From Culturomica sp. (lineage in GTDB: Bacteria > Bacteroidota > Bacteroidia > Bacteroidales > Marinifilaceae), in assembly GCA_031262745.1 (NCBI GenBank), contig JAISHE010000025.1, positions 1-52,813 of the forward strand: 52,813 nt of DNA, written 5' to 3'. The notes under the pieces were generated by a model. It did no database searches. It was not told where the DNA came from and worked only from the letters and a program-made list of their open reading frames with translations. This document shows positions 7,403-16,655 of the stretch, piece after piece (the stretch's first letter is position 1; each line of letters starts with the position of its first letter). The position numbers were made by a program, and so were the translations under genes.

Positions 7403-8350
7403 TTAAATTCCGGCTTTACTTCTTAAATAAATTTTTTCACCTTCCACCAAGTTGTTTGTGTTTAGGTAGTTGTAGTTTTTTAGATTTTTCATGCGCACAC
7501 CATACATTTGCGAAATCTTATACAAATTGTCGCCCTCCTTCACACGATGGAAATCATAACCCCTTGCAGCTTTCTTTTTCTTTTTCTTCAGATATACCAA
7601 ATCACCGGCATTCAGTTGTGTGTTCGTTTTATCGTTGTACTTCAAAAGACGTTTTAGTTTTATGCCGTAGTAGTCGGCTATTTTCTCGAAACTATCACCG
7701 GCTTTCGCTTCAATACAGGTAATTCCGTTTTTCATTTCTTCCCGCTTGCGATAGTTCTCAACGTCGGAACTGCGTGAAGTCTTTTTGATGTGTTGATTGT
7801 GGTTTTTATGAGAAACATTGCCCATTGCAAGTTGCGTTTTAGGCACATCCACATCATAAACGTACAACTTTTCATCTTCTATGATTTTAATCAACATGTC
7901 GGCATATTGCGGATTTGTTGCATAACCGGCTTTTTTCAATCCTCTTGCCCATTCCTTATAATTAGTAGTCGGAATATCGAAAAGCGGAGCATAACGCGGA
8001 CGAGACAGGAGGAATTCGCTGTGGTCAATCCACGAATCTTCCGGAGATTTGTAAACACGGAAACATTCATTCTCTGCATCGTCATCCTGATGAAATCGGT
8101 CGCCTTCCCACGCTTTATGACATTTAATCCCGAAGTAATTATTAGCTTCCGTGCAAAGGGGCGACCCACCGCAACCGGATTCCAGAATGCCCTGCGCCAA
8201 TTTGATACTTGCAGGTATTCCGCTACGTTTCATTTCTTCAATGGCGATGCCTTTATATCTTTCAATAAATTCTTTACGCGAAATGGATTGTGCTTGTACA
8301 CTGAGCGTGGCTACAAGAAATATGATGATGTTTACGGTAATTTTCAGCAT
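7403..8350 (-). CDS. Glucosaminidase (GH73-like) with two LysM domains
   Basis: The signal peptide ends near VQAQ (about residue 20). A GH73-type glucosaminidase domain spans about 25-170, with the conserved helix SIKLAQGILESGCG holding the likely catalytic Glu, and the NNYFGIKC motif. Two LysM peptidoglycan-binding modules follow at about 210-258 and 267-312 (AGDSFEKIADYYGI and EGDNLYKISQMYGV). It would cut the glycan strands of peptidoglycan in the periplasm. It lies between recR and the glycosyltransferase on the minus strand with short gaps. Confidence 0.9.
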   Translation of the reverse strand: MLKITVNIIIFLVATLSVQAQSISRKEFIERYKGIAIEEMKRSGIPASIKLAQGILESGCGGSPLCTEANNYFGIKCHKAWEGDRFHQDDDAENECFRVYKSPEDSWIDHSEFLLSRPRYAPLFDIPTTNYKEWARGLKKAGYATNPQYADMLIKIIEDEKLYVYDVDVPKTQLAMGNVSHKNHNQHIKKTSRSSDVENYRKREEMKNGITCIEAKAGDSFEKIADYYGIKLKRLLKYNDKTNTQLNAGDLVYLKKKKKKAARGYDFHRVKEGDNLYKISQMYGVRMKNLKNYNYLNTNNLVEGEKIYLRSKAGI

Positions 8351-8392
8351 GTTTTGTTTGTCTTTTGTTTTCGAGTGTAAAAATAGTAAATT

Positions 8393-8998
8393 TTATTCCG
8401 TAAATGAAATTCTGTTGCTAATGGAACGTCCCAACGTCAATGCGTCGGTGTATTCCAAATCGTTGCCCACTGCTATACCTTTTGCAATGGTGCTTATAAT
8501 CAGTCCGTCGTTGCTTTTGATTTTCTTGTAGATATAATAAGCCGTAGTGTCGCCTTCAATGGTGGCACTCAAAGCAAATATCACTTCCTTGATTTCCCCT
8601 TTTTGTGTGCGCTCAATCAAATCTCCGATGTTTAATTCGCTCGGTCCCACTCCGTCCATAGGTGAAATCACACCGCCCAAAACATGGTATAACCCTTTAA
8701 ACTGTGCGGTGGCTTCTATCGCCATCAGATCACGTATGTTTTCAACAACACAAATCATTGAATCGTCTCTGCGCCTGTTTTTACATATTTCACACAAATC
8801 TTCGTCGGCAATGTTGTGGCAAACTTTACACTCTTTGATGTTTTTTAATTCGTTAATACTGTTGATGAAAGCATTTACTTCATCCGTGCTGCGTTTTAGT
8901 ATTGAAAGCACAAATTTCATAGCGGTTTTTTTGCCTATACCGGGCAAAGACGCAAATTGCTCAACAGCTTTATCTAAAAGTTTTGTGGAATAAGACAT
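8393..8998 (-). CDS. recR: Recombination mediator RecR
   Basis: 201 residues, the usual RecR length. A helix-hairpin-helix DNA-binding motif lies at about 15-28 (FASLPGIGKKTAMKF), a four-cysteine zinc finger at Cys57, Cys60, Cys69 and Cys72, and a Toprim domain from about residue 80 (CVVENIRD). RecR works with RecO and RecF to load RecA on single-stranded gaps. The gene starts 12 bases after the recJ stop on the same strand, which groups two proteins of the RecF-type repair pathway. Confidence 0.96.
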   Translation of the reverse strand: MSYSTKLLDKAVEQFASLPGIGKKTAMKFVLSILKRSTDEVNAFINSINELKNIKECKVCHNIADEDLCEICKNRRRDDSMICVVENIRDLMAIEATAQFKGLYHVLGGVISPMDGVGPSELNIGDLIERTQKGEIKEVIFALSATIEGDTTAYYIYKKIKSNDGLIISTIAKGIAVGNDLEYTDALTLGRSISNRISFTE

Positions 8999-9010
8999 AG
9001 TTCACCTACA

Positions 9011-10729
9011 CTATTTTATGTGTATATCTTTTAGCATCATTTGAATATCCGTTTTACCCATGAATGTGTTTTCTTGCAAGGTATAGCAAATATCAAAATA
9101 TGCTCCGCTGTTGATTACCTCATACATATTACCCATTCCGAAGCCTATGCCGCACTTATCGTTGCAAGCGCGAGTGTCGTCAACCGCAACCAATCGCAGA
9201 TGTTCGTTGTGTTTACCGACTTTTTTGGAGCCTATAAAATTCACCACGTTTTCGGTCATGAAAACCGGCAAGTTATTATTAGGTCCGAAAGGAGCAAATT
9301 TTTGCAACATGGCATAAAGGTCGGGCGTGATGTCGCACAATTTAATCTTAGCATCAATATTTATTTGAGGCACGAGCATATCGTCGGTGATTGTTTCCTG
9401 CACAATAGATTCAAACTTCTTTTTGAAAGCCTGAATATTTTCTATTTTCATGGTTAAACCGGCAGCGTATTTATGCCCGCCGTAGTTTTCAAGATATTCG
9501 GCACAACAACTTATGGCATAGTAAAGGTCAAAACCTTCGACAGAACGTGCCGAACCCGTAGCAAGACCATTGGATTCGGTTAAAACAATGGTGGGACGGT
9601 AGAAAATTTCCGTGAGCCGAGACGCAACTATGCCTACAACTCCCTTATGCCATTTGGGATTATACAAAACAGTGGTCTTTTTACCCACTTCCGATTCGGT
9701 TTCCTGCAAATAATTAATGGCTTCTTCCGTTATATCGTGGTCAAGAATTTTCCGCTGATCATTTATTGAATTGAGTTCCACAGCAATGCGATAGGCTTCT
9801 TCCTCATCTTCGGCAACAAGAAGTTCCACCGATTTTCTGCCGGATTCAACTCTTCCCGCAGCATTTATGCGCGGACCGATTTTGAAAACGATGTCATTTA
9901 CCGACATGTTTTTACCTACTCCCGATGTGTCGATAACGGCTTTCAAACCTATGTTGGGATTTGTGTTCAACTCTTGTAACCCGTAAAAAGCCATAATACG
10001 ATTTTCGCCGGTAATAGGCACAATATCGCTCGCAATACTCACACACACAAGGTCAAGAAGTTTGTACAAACTTGCCATAGGTAAATTGTGAGTGATGCTG
10101 TGAGCCTGAATGAATTTGTAACTCACTCCGCAACCGCTTAACCATTTGTAGGGATAATCACAATCGCTTCTTTGCGGATCAAGAACGGCAACGGCTTCCG
10201 GTAGTGTATTACCCGGATTATGATGGTCGCAAATGATTATGTCCAAACCTTTTTCGTTGGCATATTTCACTTTTTCAACATCCTTAACACCGCAATCGGT
10301 GATTATCATAAGGCTAACACCATTTTCGGCAGCATAGTCTATACCATTGACGGAAACACCGTAACCTTCCGTGTAGCGGTTAGGTATGTAGTAGAGCAAA
10401 TTTTCGACGGAATACTTATCTTTCAGGTAAATATACAACAATGCAACGGCAGTGATTCCATCCACATCATAATCACCGTATATCATAATCTTTTCATCTC
10501 TTGCAATAGCCGAATCCAAACGTTCAACAGCCTTTTGCATATCTTTCATCAGGAAAGGGTCATGTAGCATATTAAGCGACGGATGAAAAAATATTTGCGC
10601 TTTTTCACTGCTGTCTATGTCGCGTTGGAACAGCAAATTAGCTATGATAGGGTTGCAATTTAATTTCTTTGAAAGTTCTTTTATTTTATTCTCATCTGCT
10701 AAGGTATTAATTACCCATCTTTTTTCCAT
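9011..10729 (-). CDS. recJ: Single-stranded-DNA exonuclease RecJ
   Basis: 572 residues with the DHH-family phosphoesterase motifs: DYDVDG at 86-91, TDCG at 144-147 and CDHH at 167-170, followed by the DHHA1 GGHKYAAGLTM motif and an OB-fold-like C-terminus. RecJ degrades single-stranded DNA 5' to 3' in gap repair, recombination and mismatch repair. It is the first gene of a minus-strand run and is divergent from lysS. A promoter-like TATTG-N20-TACATTTG lies 21 bases upstream. Confidence 0.96.
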   Translation of the reverse strand: MEKRWVINTLADENKIKELSKKLNCNPIIANLLFQRDIDSSEKAQIFFHPSLNMLHDPFLMKDMQKAVERLDSAIARDEKIMIYGDYDVDGITAVALLYIYLKDKYSVENLLYYIPNRYTEGYGVSVNGIDYAAENGVSLMIITDCGVKDVEKVKYANEKGLDIIICDHHNPGNTLPEAVAVLDPQRSDCDYPYKWLSGCGVSYKFIQAHSITHNLPMASLYKLLDLVCVSIASDIVPITGENRIMAFYGLQELNTNPNIGLKAVIDTSGVGKNMSVNDIVFKIGPRINAAGRVESGRKSVELLVAEDEEEAYRIAVELNSINDQRKILDHDITEEAINYLQETESEVGKKTTVLYNPKWHKGVVGIVASRLTEIFYRPTIVLTESNGLATGSARSVEGFDLYYAISCCAEYLENYGGHKYAAGLTMKIENIQAFKKKFESIVQETITDDMLVPQINIDAKIKLCDITPDLYAMLQKFAPFGPNNNLPVFMTENVVNFIGSKKVGKHNEHLRLVAVDDTRACNDKCGIGFGMGNMYEVINSGAYFDICYTLQENTFMGKTDIQMMLKDIHIK

Positions 10730-10750
10730 TTCACTTTTTTAATTCTGATA

Positions 10751-10783
10751 CAAATGTAACATAATTTCTCCTCAATTTCAATA
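10751..10783 (-). promoter_or_regulatory. Promoter-like site for recJ-recR run
   Basis: On the minus strand, TATTG (10779-10783) stands 20 bases before TACATTTG (10751-10758). This fits the Bacteroidota -33 TTTG / -7 TAnnTTTG pattern except for a weak -33 element. Transcription would start about 15 bases before the recJ ATG. Confidence 0.45.
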
Positions 10784-10799
10784 GCACCTGAAATTTAAT

Positions 10800-10807
10800 T
10801 ATCTTTG
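10800..10807 (+). promoter_or_regulatory. -7 element (TATCTTTG) for lysS run
   Basis: TATCTTTG is the Bacteroidota -7 consensus and matches the element before both tRNA promoters later in this window. It is 41 bases before the lysS ATG. The -33 region is poor (TTTC near 10776). Confidence 0.5.
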
Positions 10808-10848
10808 CAAACTATAATGTATGTGTATAATATCGTAAATATTGAGTA

Positions 10849-12405
10849 ATGAGCATTGTTGAATTGAGTGAACAGGAAATTATAAGGAGAAATTCTCTTA
10901 ATGAGTTACAGAAAATAGGTATGGAAGCTTATCCGGCAGCTGAGTTTAAAGTGAGCGGATATGCCGATGAAATAAAAGCAAATTTTAAGGATGATGCACC
11001 GCAAAGAAATGTGGCAGTGGCGGGAAGAATGATGAGTAGAAGGATAATGGGTAAAGCCTCATTTATCGAAATCCAAGATTCTACGGGGAGAATACAGATT
11101 TATGTGAGCCGAGATGAAATCAGCAATGATGAAAACTCGGTTATGTATAATACGGTTTTCAAGAAATTGCTTGATATAGGAGATATTATCGGCGTTGAAG
11201 GTTATGTTTTCAGAACGCAAACCGGTGAAATCACTGTTCATGCAAAGTCGTTGACACTACTTGCAAAATCACTTAAACCGCTGCCTGTTGTGAAAGAAAA
11301 AGACGGTAAAGTATTCGATGCTTTCACCGATCCCGAACAGCGTTATCGCCAACGCTATCTCGATTTGATAGTAAATCCGCAGGTGAAAGAGGCTTTTATC
11401 AAACGTACCAAGATTGTGAACACAATACGCATTTTTTTTGACAGCAGAGGTTATTTGGAAGTGGAAACTCCTGTTTTGCAGTCAATACCCGGAGGTGCAT
11501 CTGCCCGACCGTTTGTAACCCACCATAATGCCCTTGATATTCCCTTGTATCTTAGAATAGCCAATGAATTGTATCTAAAAAGATTAATTGTCGGCGGTTT
11601 TGAAGGTGTCTATGAATTTTCAAGGAATTTTCGTAATGAAGGTATGGATCGCACGCATAATCCGGAATTTACGGCATTGGAAATCTATGTTGCTTACAAG
11701 GATTATTTGTGGATGATGGATTTCACGGAAGAAATGATTGAGCAAGTTGCAATTGCATTGAACGGCGACACTAAAGCCATGATAGGAGAACGTGAGATAG
11801 ATTTTAAACGACCTTTTCAAAGAGTTAGAATGACGGATGCTATTAAAGAGCATACGGGTTACGATGTTGAAAATATGTCGGAAGAAGAATTGCGCACGGC
11901 ATGTGCTAAAATGGGGATACCTACCGACAAAGCTATGGGTAAAGGAAAGTTGATAGATGAAATCTTCGGAGAGAAATGCGAAGAATTTTATGTGCAACCT
12001 ACTTTTATATATGATTATCCGTTGGATATGTCTCCTTTAACTAAAAAACATCGCACAAATCCGAATTTGACGGAGCGTTTTGAGTTGTTTGTGAACGGTA
12101 AAGAGTTGGCAAATGCTTATTCGGAATTAAATGATCCTGTAGATCAATTGGAACGCTTTCAAAATCAGTTAAAATTGCAAGAAAGAGGAGATGACGAAGC
12201 AATGTATATTGATTATGATTTTGTTAGAGCACTTGAATACGGTATGCCGCCCACTTCCGGCATGGGAATAGGTATCGACCGCCTTACAATGTTTTTAACA
12301 AATAGCCGTTCAATTCAAGATGTGCTTTTGTTTCCGCAAATGAAACCGGAGAAAAAAGCAGATGATGAAACGGAATCAGAGGTTAATGACTTGAAAAGTG
12401 AATGA
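10849..12405 (+). CDS. lysS: Lysyl-tRNA synthetase, class II
   Basis: 518 residues. An N-terminal OB-fold anticodon-binding domain covers about 60-160 (GRMMSRRIMGKASFIEIQD). The class II catalytic core carries motif 2 (FRNEGMDRTHNPEFTALE, about 260-277) and motif 3 (SGMGIGIDRLTMFL, about 469-482). It charges tRNA-Lys with lysine using ATP. A short acidic C-terminal tail follows motif 3. The stop overlaps the gpsA start, so the two genes are likely translated in coupled fashion. Confidence 0.97.
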   Translation: MSIVELSEQEIIRRNSLNELQKIGMEAYPAAEFKVSGYADEIKANFKDDAPQRNVAVAGRMMSRRIMGKASFIEIQDSTGRIQIYVSRDEISNDENSVMYNTVFKKLLDIGDIIGVEGYVFRTQTGEITVHAKSLTLLAKSLKPLPVVKEKDGKVFDAFTDPEQRYRQRYLDLIVNPQVKEAFIKRTKIVNTIRIFFDSRGYLEVETPVLQSIPGGASARPFVTHHNALDIPLYLRIANELYLKRLIVGGFEGVYEFSRNFRNEGMDRTHNPEFTALEIYVAYKDYLWMMDFTEEMIEQVAIALNGDTKAMIGEREIDFKRPFQRVRMTDAIKEHTGYDVENMSEEELRTACAKMGIPTDKAMGKGKLIDEIFGEKCEEFYVQPTFIYDYPLDMSPLTKKHRTNPNLTERFELFVNGKELANAYSELNDPVDQLERFQNQLKLQERGDDEAMYIDYDFVRALEYGMPPTSGMGIGIDRLTMFLTNSRSIQDVLLFPQMKPEKKADDETESEVNDLKSE

Positions 12406-13406
12406 TGGAATTGTCTGAAAAATCAAAAATCGGAATAGTCGGAGGGGGCAGTTGGGCGACGGCTATCGCTAAAATACTTATGGAAGGCGGTGGACACATT
12501 AATTGGTTTATGCGCAATTCCGAAAAGATTAATAAATTCAAATTGCTGCGACATAATCCCCGATATTTGATGGAAGTGGAGTTCGATCTTTCACGCATTA
12601 CTTTTACGGATGATTTGAACAGATTAATAAGCACTTGCGATATTTTGATTTTTGCAATTCCGAGTGCATATTTGAAAGATGTTACTTCGGTAATCAAAAA
12701 ACCATTGAAAAACAAAGTGATTGTTTCGGCGATCAAAGGCTTAATATTGAATGACAATTTTACAATTGCGGAATTCTTTAATCGTAATTATGAAGTTCCT
12801 TGTGAACAGATGGTTGTGATTTCCGGTCCATGTCATGCGGAAGAAATTGCTTTGGAACGGCTTTCGTATCTCACTTTTGCATGTCAAAATTTGAAAATAG
12901 CGCGACATTTGGCACAACGGTTTAATTGTCATTATGTGAAAACGAGTATTTCGGATGATGTTTACGGCACGGAGTATTCAGCCGTATTGAAAAATATTGT
13001 GGCAATTGCTGCCGGTATTTGTCATGGTTTGCATTACGGTGATAATTTTCAGGCGGTTTTGATTTCAAATGCAATTCAGGAAATGGAACGTTTTTTGGCA
13101 GCAGTACATCCTATAAACCGTGATATTAAAGGTTCCGCATATCTTGGGGACTTGTTGGTAACAGCTTACTCGCAATTTAGTCGCAATCGTACTTTCGGTA
13201 CAATGATCGGCAAAGGTTATTCCGTGAAATCGGCTCAAATGGAGATGCTAATGGTGGCAGAAGGTTATTACGGAGTGAAGGGTATTCATGAAATAAACAG
13301 TCAGCATAAAGTTCACATGCCGATAACCGAAGCTGTGTATAACATTCTTTATGACCGTGTTAGTCCTGCAATTGAAATACGTTTGTTAACCGAAGAGTTG
13401 AGATGA
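12402..13406 (+). CDS. gpsA: NAD(P)-dependent glycerol-3-phosphate dehydrogenase
   Basis: 334 residues. A Rossmann dinucleotide site is at the N-terminus (GIVGGGSWATAIA), followed by the conserved VSAIKGL, VISGPCHAEEIA and the C-terminal catalytic-domain signature YSAVLKNIVAIAAGICHGL with its substrate-binding Lys. It reduces dihydroxyacetone phosphate to glycerol 3-phosphate for phospholipid synthesis. ATGs at 12402 and 12405 both overlap the lysS stop; either could be the start. The stop overlaps the next gene by four bases. Confidence 0.95.
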   Translation: MMELSEKSKIGIVGGGSWATAIAKILMEGGGHINWFMRNSEKINKFKLLRHNPRYLMEVEFDLSRITFTDDLNRLISTCDILIFAIPSAYLKDVTSVIKKPLKNKVIVSAIKGLILNDNFTIAEFFNRNYEVPCEQMVVISGPCHAEEIALERLSYLTFACQNLKIARHLAQRFNCHYVKTSISDDVYGTEYSAVLKNIVAIAAGICHGLHYGDNFQAVLISNAIQEMERFLAAVHPINRDIKGSAYLGDLLVTAYSQFSRNRTFGTMIGKGYSVKSAQMEMLMVAEGYYGVKGIHEINSQHKVHMPITEAVYNILYDRVSPAIEIRLLTEELR

Positions 13407-14344
13407 ACACTGTAGGTGAACGTTTTAAGGCTTGTGTGAAAAAGGCTTTACCGACGGGAATTAAAACTTCTCTTTGGTTTATAAAAATTATGCTGCCGGT
13501 ATCTTTTCTTGTGATGTTGCTTAATTATTTCAACATTCTTCCTTACATTTCGGCTTTTGCAACACCTTTTTTCACTCTTATCGGTTTACCCGGAGATGCG
13601 GCATTAGTTCTGGTTACAAGTATTTTCACTAATATATACACGGTTGTTGCTTTGATTTCGAGTATGGACTTCACAATACGTGAAGGTACTATTTTAGCGA
13701 TGATGTGTTTGATCTCCCATAGTTTTTTAATTGAAACGATTGTTTTAAAACGCACGGGATCATCGGCATTTGTCATGATCGTTTTGAGAATTGTTATGAG
13801 TTTTGTTGCGGCAATAGTACTAAATATGTTGATGCCGAAAATGGACGGTCAGTTGCGCACTGCTCTGCCGGCTGCACTCGGTTTCACGGAAACTTTAACC
13901 GCTTGGGTTTATAGTAGTTTATTGCTTTGTTTAAAGATTTTTATAATAATCTCAACGTTGATGATATTGCAACGATTGATGGAAGAGTTTGGAGTTTTAA
14001 GGATACTTTCCAAGATATTCTCGCCGCTTATGAGAATATTCGGATTGCCGGAGTCGGTATCGTTTTTGTGGATAGTGGGCAACACAATAGGGTTGGCTTA
14101 CGGTTCGGCAATAATGATGGATTACGTTGATTCCGGTAAACTTTCTCGTCAAGATGCGGATTTGCTCAACTATCATTTGGCAGTGTCCCATTCCCAAATT
14201 GAAGATCCGCTATTGTTTGCGGTTATCGGAATACCGATGTTGTGGTTAATTATTCCGAGAATGATGCTGGCAGTTGTGGTTGTGTGGTTGAGACGGTTAG
14301 AGTTATATTTTTTACAATTAAAACAAGTAAGATGTACACAATAG
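13403..14344 (+). CDS. Nucleoside-recognition (Gate) domain membrane protein
   Basis: 313 residues with about eight hydrophobic segments arranged in two halves, each resembling the nucleoside-recognition/Gate domain of SpmA/SpmB and nucleoside transporters. Recognisable pieces are MLPVSFLVMLLNYF, the Gly/Pro-rich LIGLPGDAALVLVTS and, in the second half, RIFGLPESVSFLWIVGNT. The substrate is unknown. It overlaps gpsA by four bases and the next gene by 13, so it is part of a tight operon, but the shared transcript does not reveal its role. Confidence 0.8.
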   Translation: MNTVGERFKACVKKALPTGIKTSLWFIKIMLPVSFLVMLLNYFNILPYISAFATPFFTLIGLPGDAALVLVTSIFTNIYTVVALISSMDFTIREGTILAMMCLISHSFLIETIVLKRTGSSAFVMIVLRIVMSFVAAIVLNMLMPKMDGQLRTALPAALGFTETLTAWVYSSLLLCLKIFIIISTLMILQRLMEEFGVLRILSKIFSPLMRIFGLPESVSFLWIVGNTIGLAYGSAIMMDYVDSGKLSRQDADLLNYHLAVSHSQIEDPLLFAVIGIPMLWLIIPRMMLAVVVVWLRRLELYFLQLKQVRCTQ

Positions 14345-15516
14345 AAAAGGTTGTTACTCCTGAGCAAGGAGAGGATTTTATAAAAATGGCGGCTGATTTA
14401 TATAAGGATAACCGCTACTGGGTACGTCCACTCGACAATGATATTCGTAATGTTTTCAATCCTGAGAAAAATCCGTGTTTTAAACATGGTGTTTGTGAAC
14501 GCTGGCTTTTGAAAGACAAAAAAGGTAGTATCGTTGGTAGAGTGGCGGCTTTTATAAATGAAAAAGACAATAAAGTAGAGCGTTATAAGGTCGGTCAAAT
14601 GGGATTTTTCGAGTGCATTAACGACAAGGAAGCAGCTTTTATGCTTTTTGACACTTGTCGTACATGGTTGGAAGATAGGGGAATGGAGGTTATGGAAGGT
14701 CCTGTTAATTTTGGTGAACGCATAGAATGGTGGGGATTGTTGGTGCAAGGTTTTGATAAATATCCGAATTATGGAATGCCTTATACGCATGATTATTACG
14801 TGCCGTTTTTTGAAGAATACGGTTTTCTGGATTATTTTCAACAGTTCACATTCCGTACGGAATTAGTTGAGGAAAATCTTTCAAAAGTTGTTGTTTGGAA
14901 GGCGAATCGAATATTAAAAAATCCGGATTATGAGGTTTCAACTTATCGTGAGATAGGTAAACGGAAAGCAATAGATTCGTTACTTTATATTTATAATAAG
15001 GCGTGGAATGTTGATGTGCATGGAGTTGATAAATTGACGCGTGAACAGGTTGAAAGTTTGTATAAGAGTCTGCAACCTATTATTGATAAAGATTTGATAT
15101 TTTTTGCTTTCCATAAGGGCGAACCGATAGGTTTCTTTCTGCTTTTTCCGGAAATCAACCATGCACTCCGGCATTTAAACGGTAAGTTGGACATGCTCGG
15201 TATTTTGAAATTTTTCTATTATCGCCATGTGAAGAAAATAAATGTTGCGCTGGGACAATTGTTCGGCGTGATACCGGAATTTCAGAAAAGAGGAGTTGAA
15301 GCAGCAATGATTGTACGTTTCTGCGAATATGTTTTTCAAAAGAAGATACCTTATAATTATCTTGAAATGAATTGGGTAGGCGATTTTAATCCTCCGATGG
15401 TTCATTTGATGGATTACATAGGTGGTTATAAAGATAAGGTGCATGTAACTTACAGGAAAATGTTGAAAGAAGGACTTGTATTTACCCGTGCGGTGGATAA
15501 AAATCATGAAAAGTAA
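14332..15516 (+). CDS. YghO-like GNAT-fold acyltransferase homologue
   Basis: 394 residues from the ATG at 14332 (MYTIEKVVTPEQGEDF). A longer frame opens at 14242 but would lie inside the preceding gene. The sequence resembles the conserved YghO-like family, which carries a GNAT-type fold. Seen here are KHGVCERWLLKDKKGSIVGR near the N-terminus, GPVNFGERIEWWGLLVQG in the middle, and a typical GNAT-like stretch QLFGVIPEFQKRGVEAAMI near the C-terminus. No signal peptide or membrane segment. The substrate is not known for the family, so the enzyme call is provisional. Confidence 0.7.
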   Translation: MYTIEKVVTPEQGEDFIKMAADLYKDNRYWVRPLDNDIRNVFNPEKNPCFKHGVCERWLLKDKKGSIVGRVAAFINEKDNKVERYKVGQMGFFECINDKEAAFMLFDTCRTWLEDRGMEVMEGPVNFGERIEWWGLLVQGFDKYPNYGMPYTHDYYVPFFEEYGFLDYFQQFTFRTELVEENLSKVVVWKANRILKNPDYEVSTYREIGKRKAIDSLLYIYNKAWNVDVHGVDKLTREQVESLYKSLQPIIDKDLIFFAFHKGEPIGFFLLFPEINHALRHLNGKLDMLGILKFFYYRHVKKINVALGQLFGVIPEFQKRGVEAAMIVRFCEYVFQKKIPYNYLEMNWVGDFNPPMVHLMDYIGGYKDKVHVTYRKMLKEGLVFTRAVDKNHEK

Positions 15517-16648
15517 TAGATTTCTATTTATTATACTGTCTTTACTGTTGTTTTGGGCTTGTGATAATGGGCACGAAGAGGATAAAGATGTTAAGCGTCG
15601 CACTCTCATTGTTTACATGGCTATGGATGATGCCGGTAGTTTATCGTCAATGATGTCGAGGATAAAAGATATTTGGATAAATAGTTGGGATGCTGCGGGC
15701 TATAACGGAAATCTTTTGATTTATGCCGACAACGGAACGACTTCCGCACTTTTCAATGTGATTCGCAAAAAAGGTAAAAACGTAGCGGAAGTTGTGCAGC
15801 AGTATGATGGAGTAAATTCTGCAGATCCGACTTTTTTTAATAATCTGCTTACAGAGATAGCAAACGAATGGACTGCGGAGAGCTACGGTTTGGTGGTTTC
15901 AAGTCATGCCACAGGTTGGTTGCCCAAAGGTAGAATGATTTCGCCTGCCACTGTATTTAAAGATGAAAGTAGTAACGCTGCGGAAATGGACATAGCTGCT
16001 TTTGCCGATGCGATACCTTATAAAATGGATTTCATAATTTTTGATGCGTGTTTAATGGGTGGAGTGGAAGTGGCTTACGAATTAAAGGATAAGACCGATT
16101 ATTTACTTTTTTCGCCGGCGGAGGTAATCTCAAATGGTATGATTTTTCCAACTACTTTTGCACATTTGATGAAAGATGCGCCTGATTTGGAAGCTGTTGG
16201 TAGAGAGTTTTATGATTACTACAACTCTTTGTCCGGCAGTTGGCGTTCTGCAACTGTGAGTTTGATTAAAACGTCGGAACTTGATAGTCTGGCAGATATT
16301 TCAAGAAATATTCTTTATGGTGCAGATGTTGAAAATGAGGTAAACCTTTCTTCGATTCAAAGTTATGGCTACGGCGGTAATCTTTTGTATTTTGATTTTG
16401 GGGATATGATTAAAAAATTTGCACCTCAGAGTTATGATGAATTTATTGAAATATTAGACGCAGCGGTGATTTATAAGGCAAATACACCGGGTTATTTTTC
16501 TTCCGGCAGTGCTTATTCGGAAATAAATCATTACAGCGGACTTTCCGTTTATATTCCGCAAGCGTGTTTTCCGATATTGAATATGGCTCATGAAAATATG
16601 AAATGGACACGATTTATTAATAATTCGTCGGTTGTAAGTAGTAATTAG
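15506..16648 (+). CDS. Clostripain-family (C11) cysteine peptidase lipoprotein
   Basis: 380 residues from the ATG at 15506, which overlaps the preceding gene. A lipoprotein signal ends FWAC (Cys19). The C11 caspase-like fold is shown by TLIVYMAMDDAG, the catalytic His134 in VVSSHATGW and Cys182 in IIFDACLMGGVEVA. Relatives cleave after basic residues. It would sit on the outer or inner membrane facing the periplasm or the cell surface. The gene is followed after 7 bases by an NlpC/P60 hydrolase, giving two envelope hydrolases in a row. Confidence 0.88.
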   Translation: MKSNRFLFIILSLLLFWACDNGHEEDKDVKRRTLIVYMAMDDAGSLSSMMSRIKDIWINSWDAAGYNGNLLIYADNGTTSALFNVIRKKGKNVAEVVQQYDGVNSADPTFFNNLLTEIANEWTAESYGLVVSSHATGWLPKGRMISPATVFKDESSNAAEMDIAAFADAIPYKMDFIIFDACLMGGVEVAYELKDKTDYLLFSPAEVISNGMIFPTTFAHLMKDAPDLEAVGREFYDYYNSLSGSWRSATVSLIKTSELDSLADISRNILYGADVENEVNLSSIQSYGYGGNLLYFDFGDMIKKFAPQSYDEFIEILDAAVIYKANTPGYFSSGSAYSEINHYSGLSVYIPQACFPILNMAHENMKWTRFINNSSVVSSN

Positions 16649-16655
16649 TAGAACT

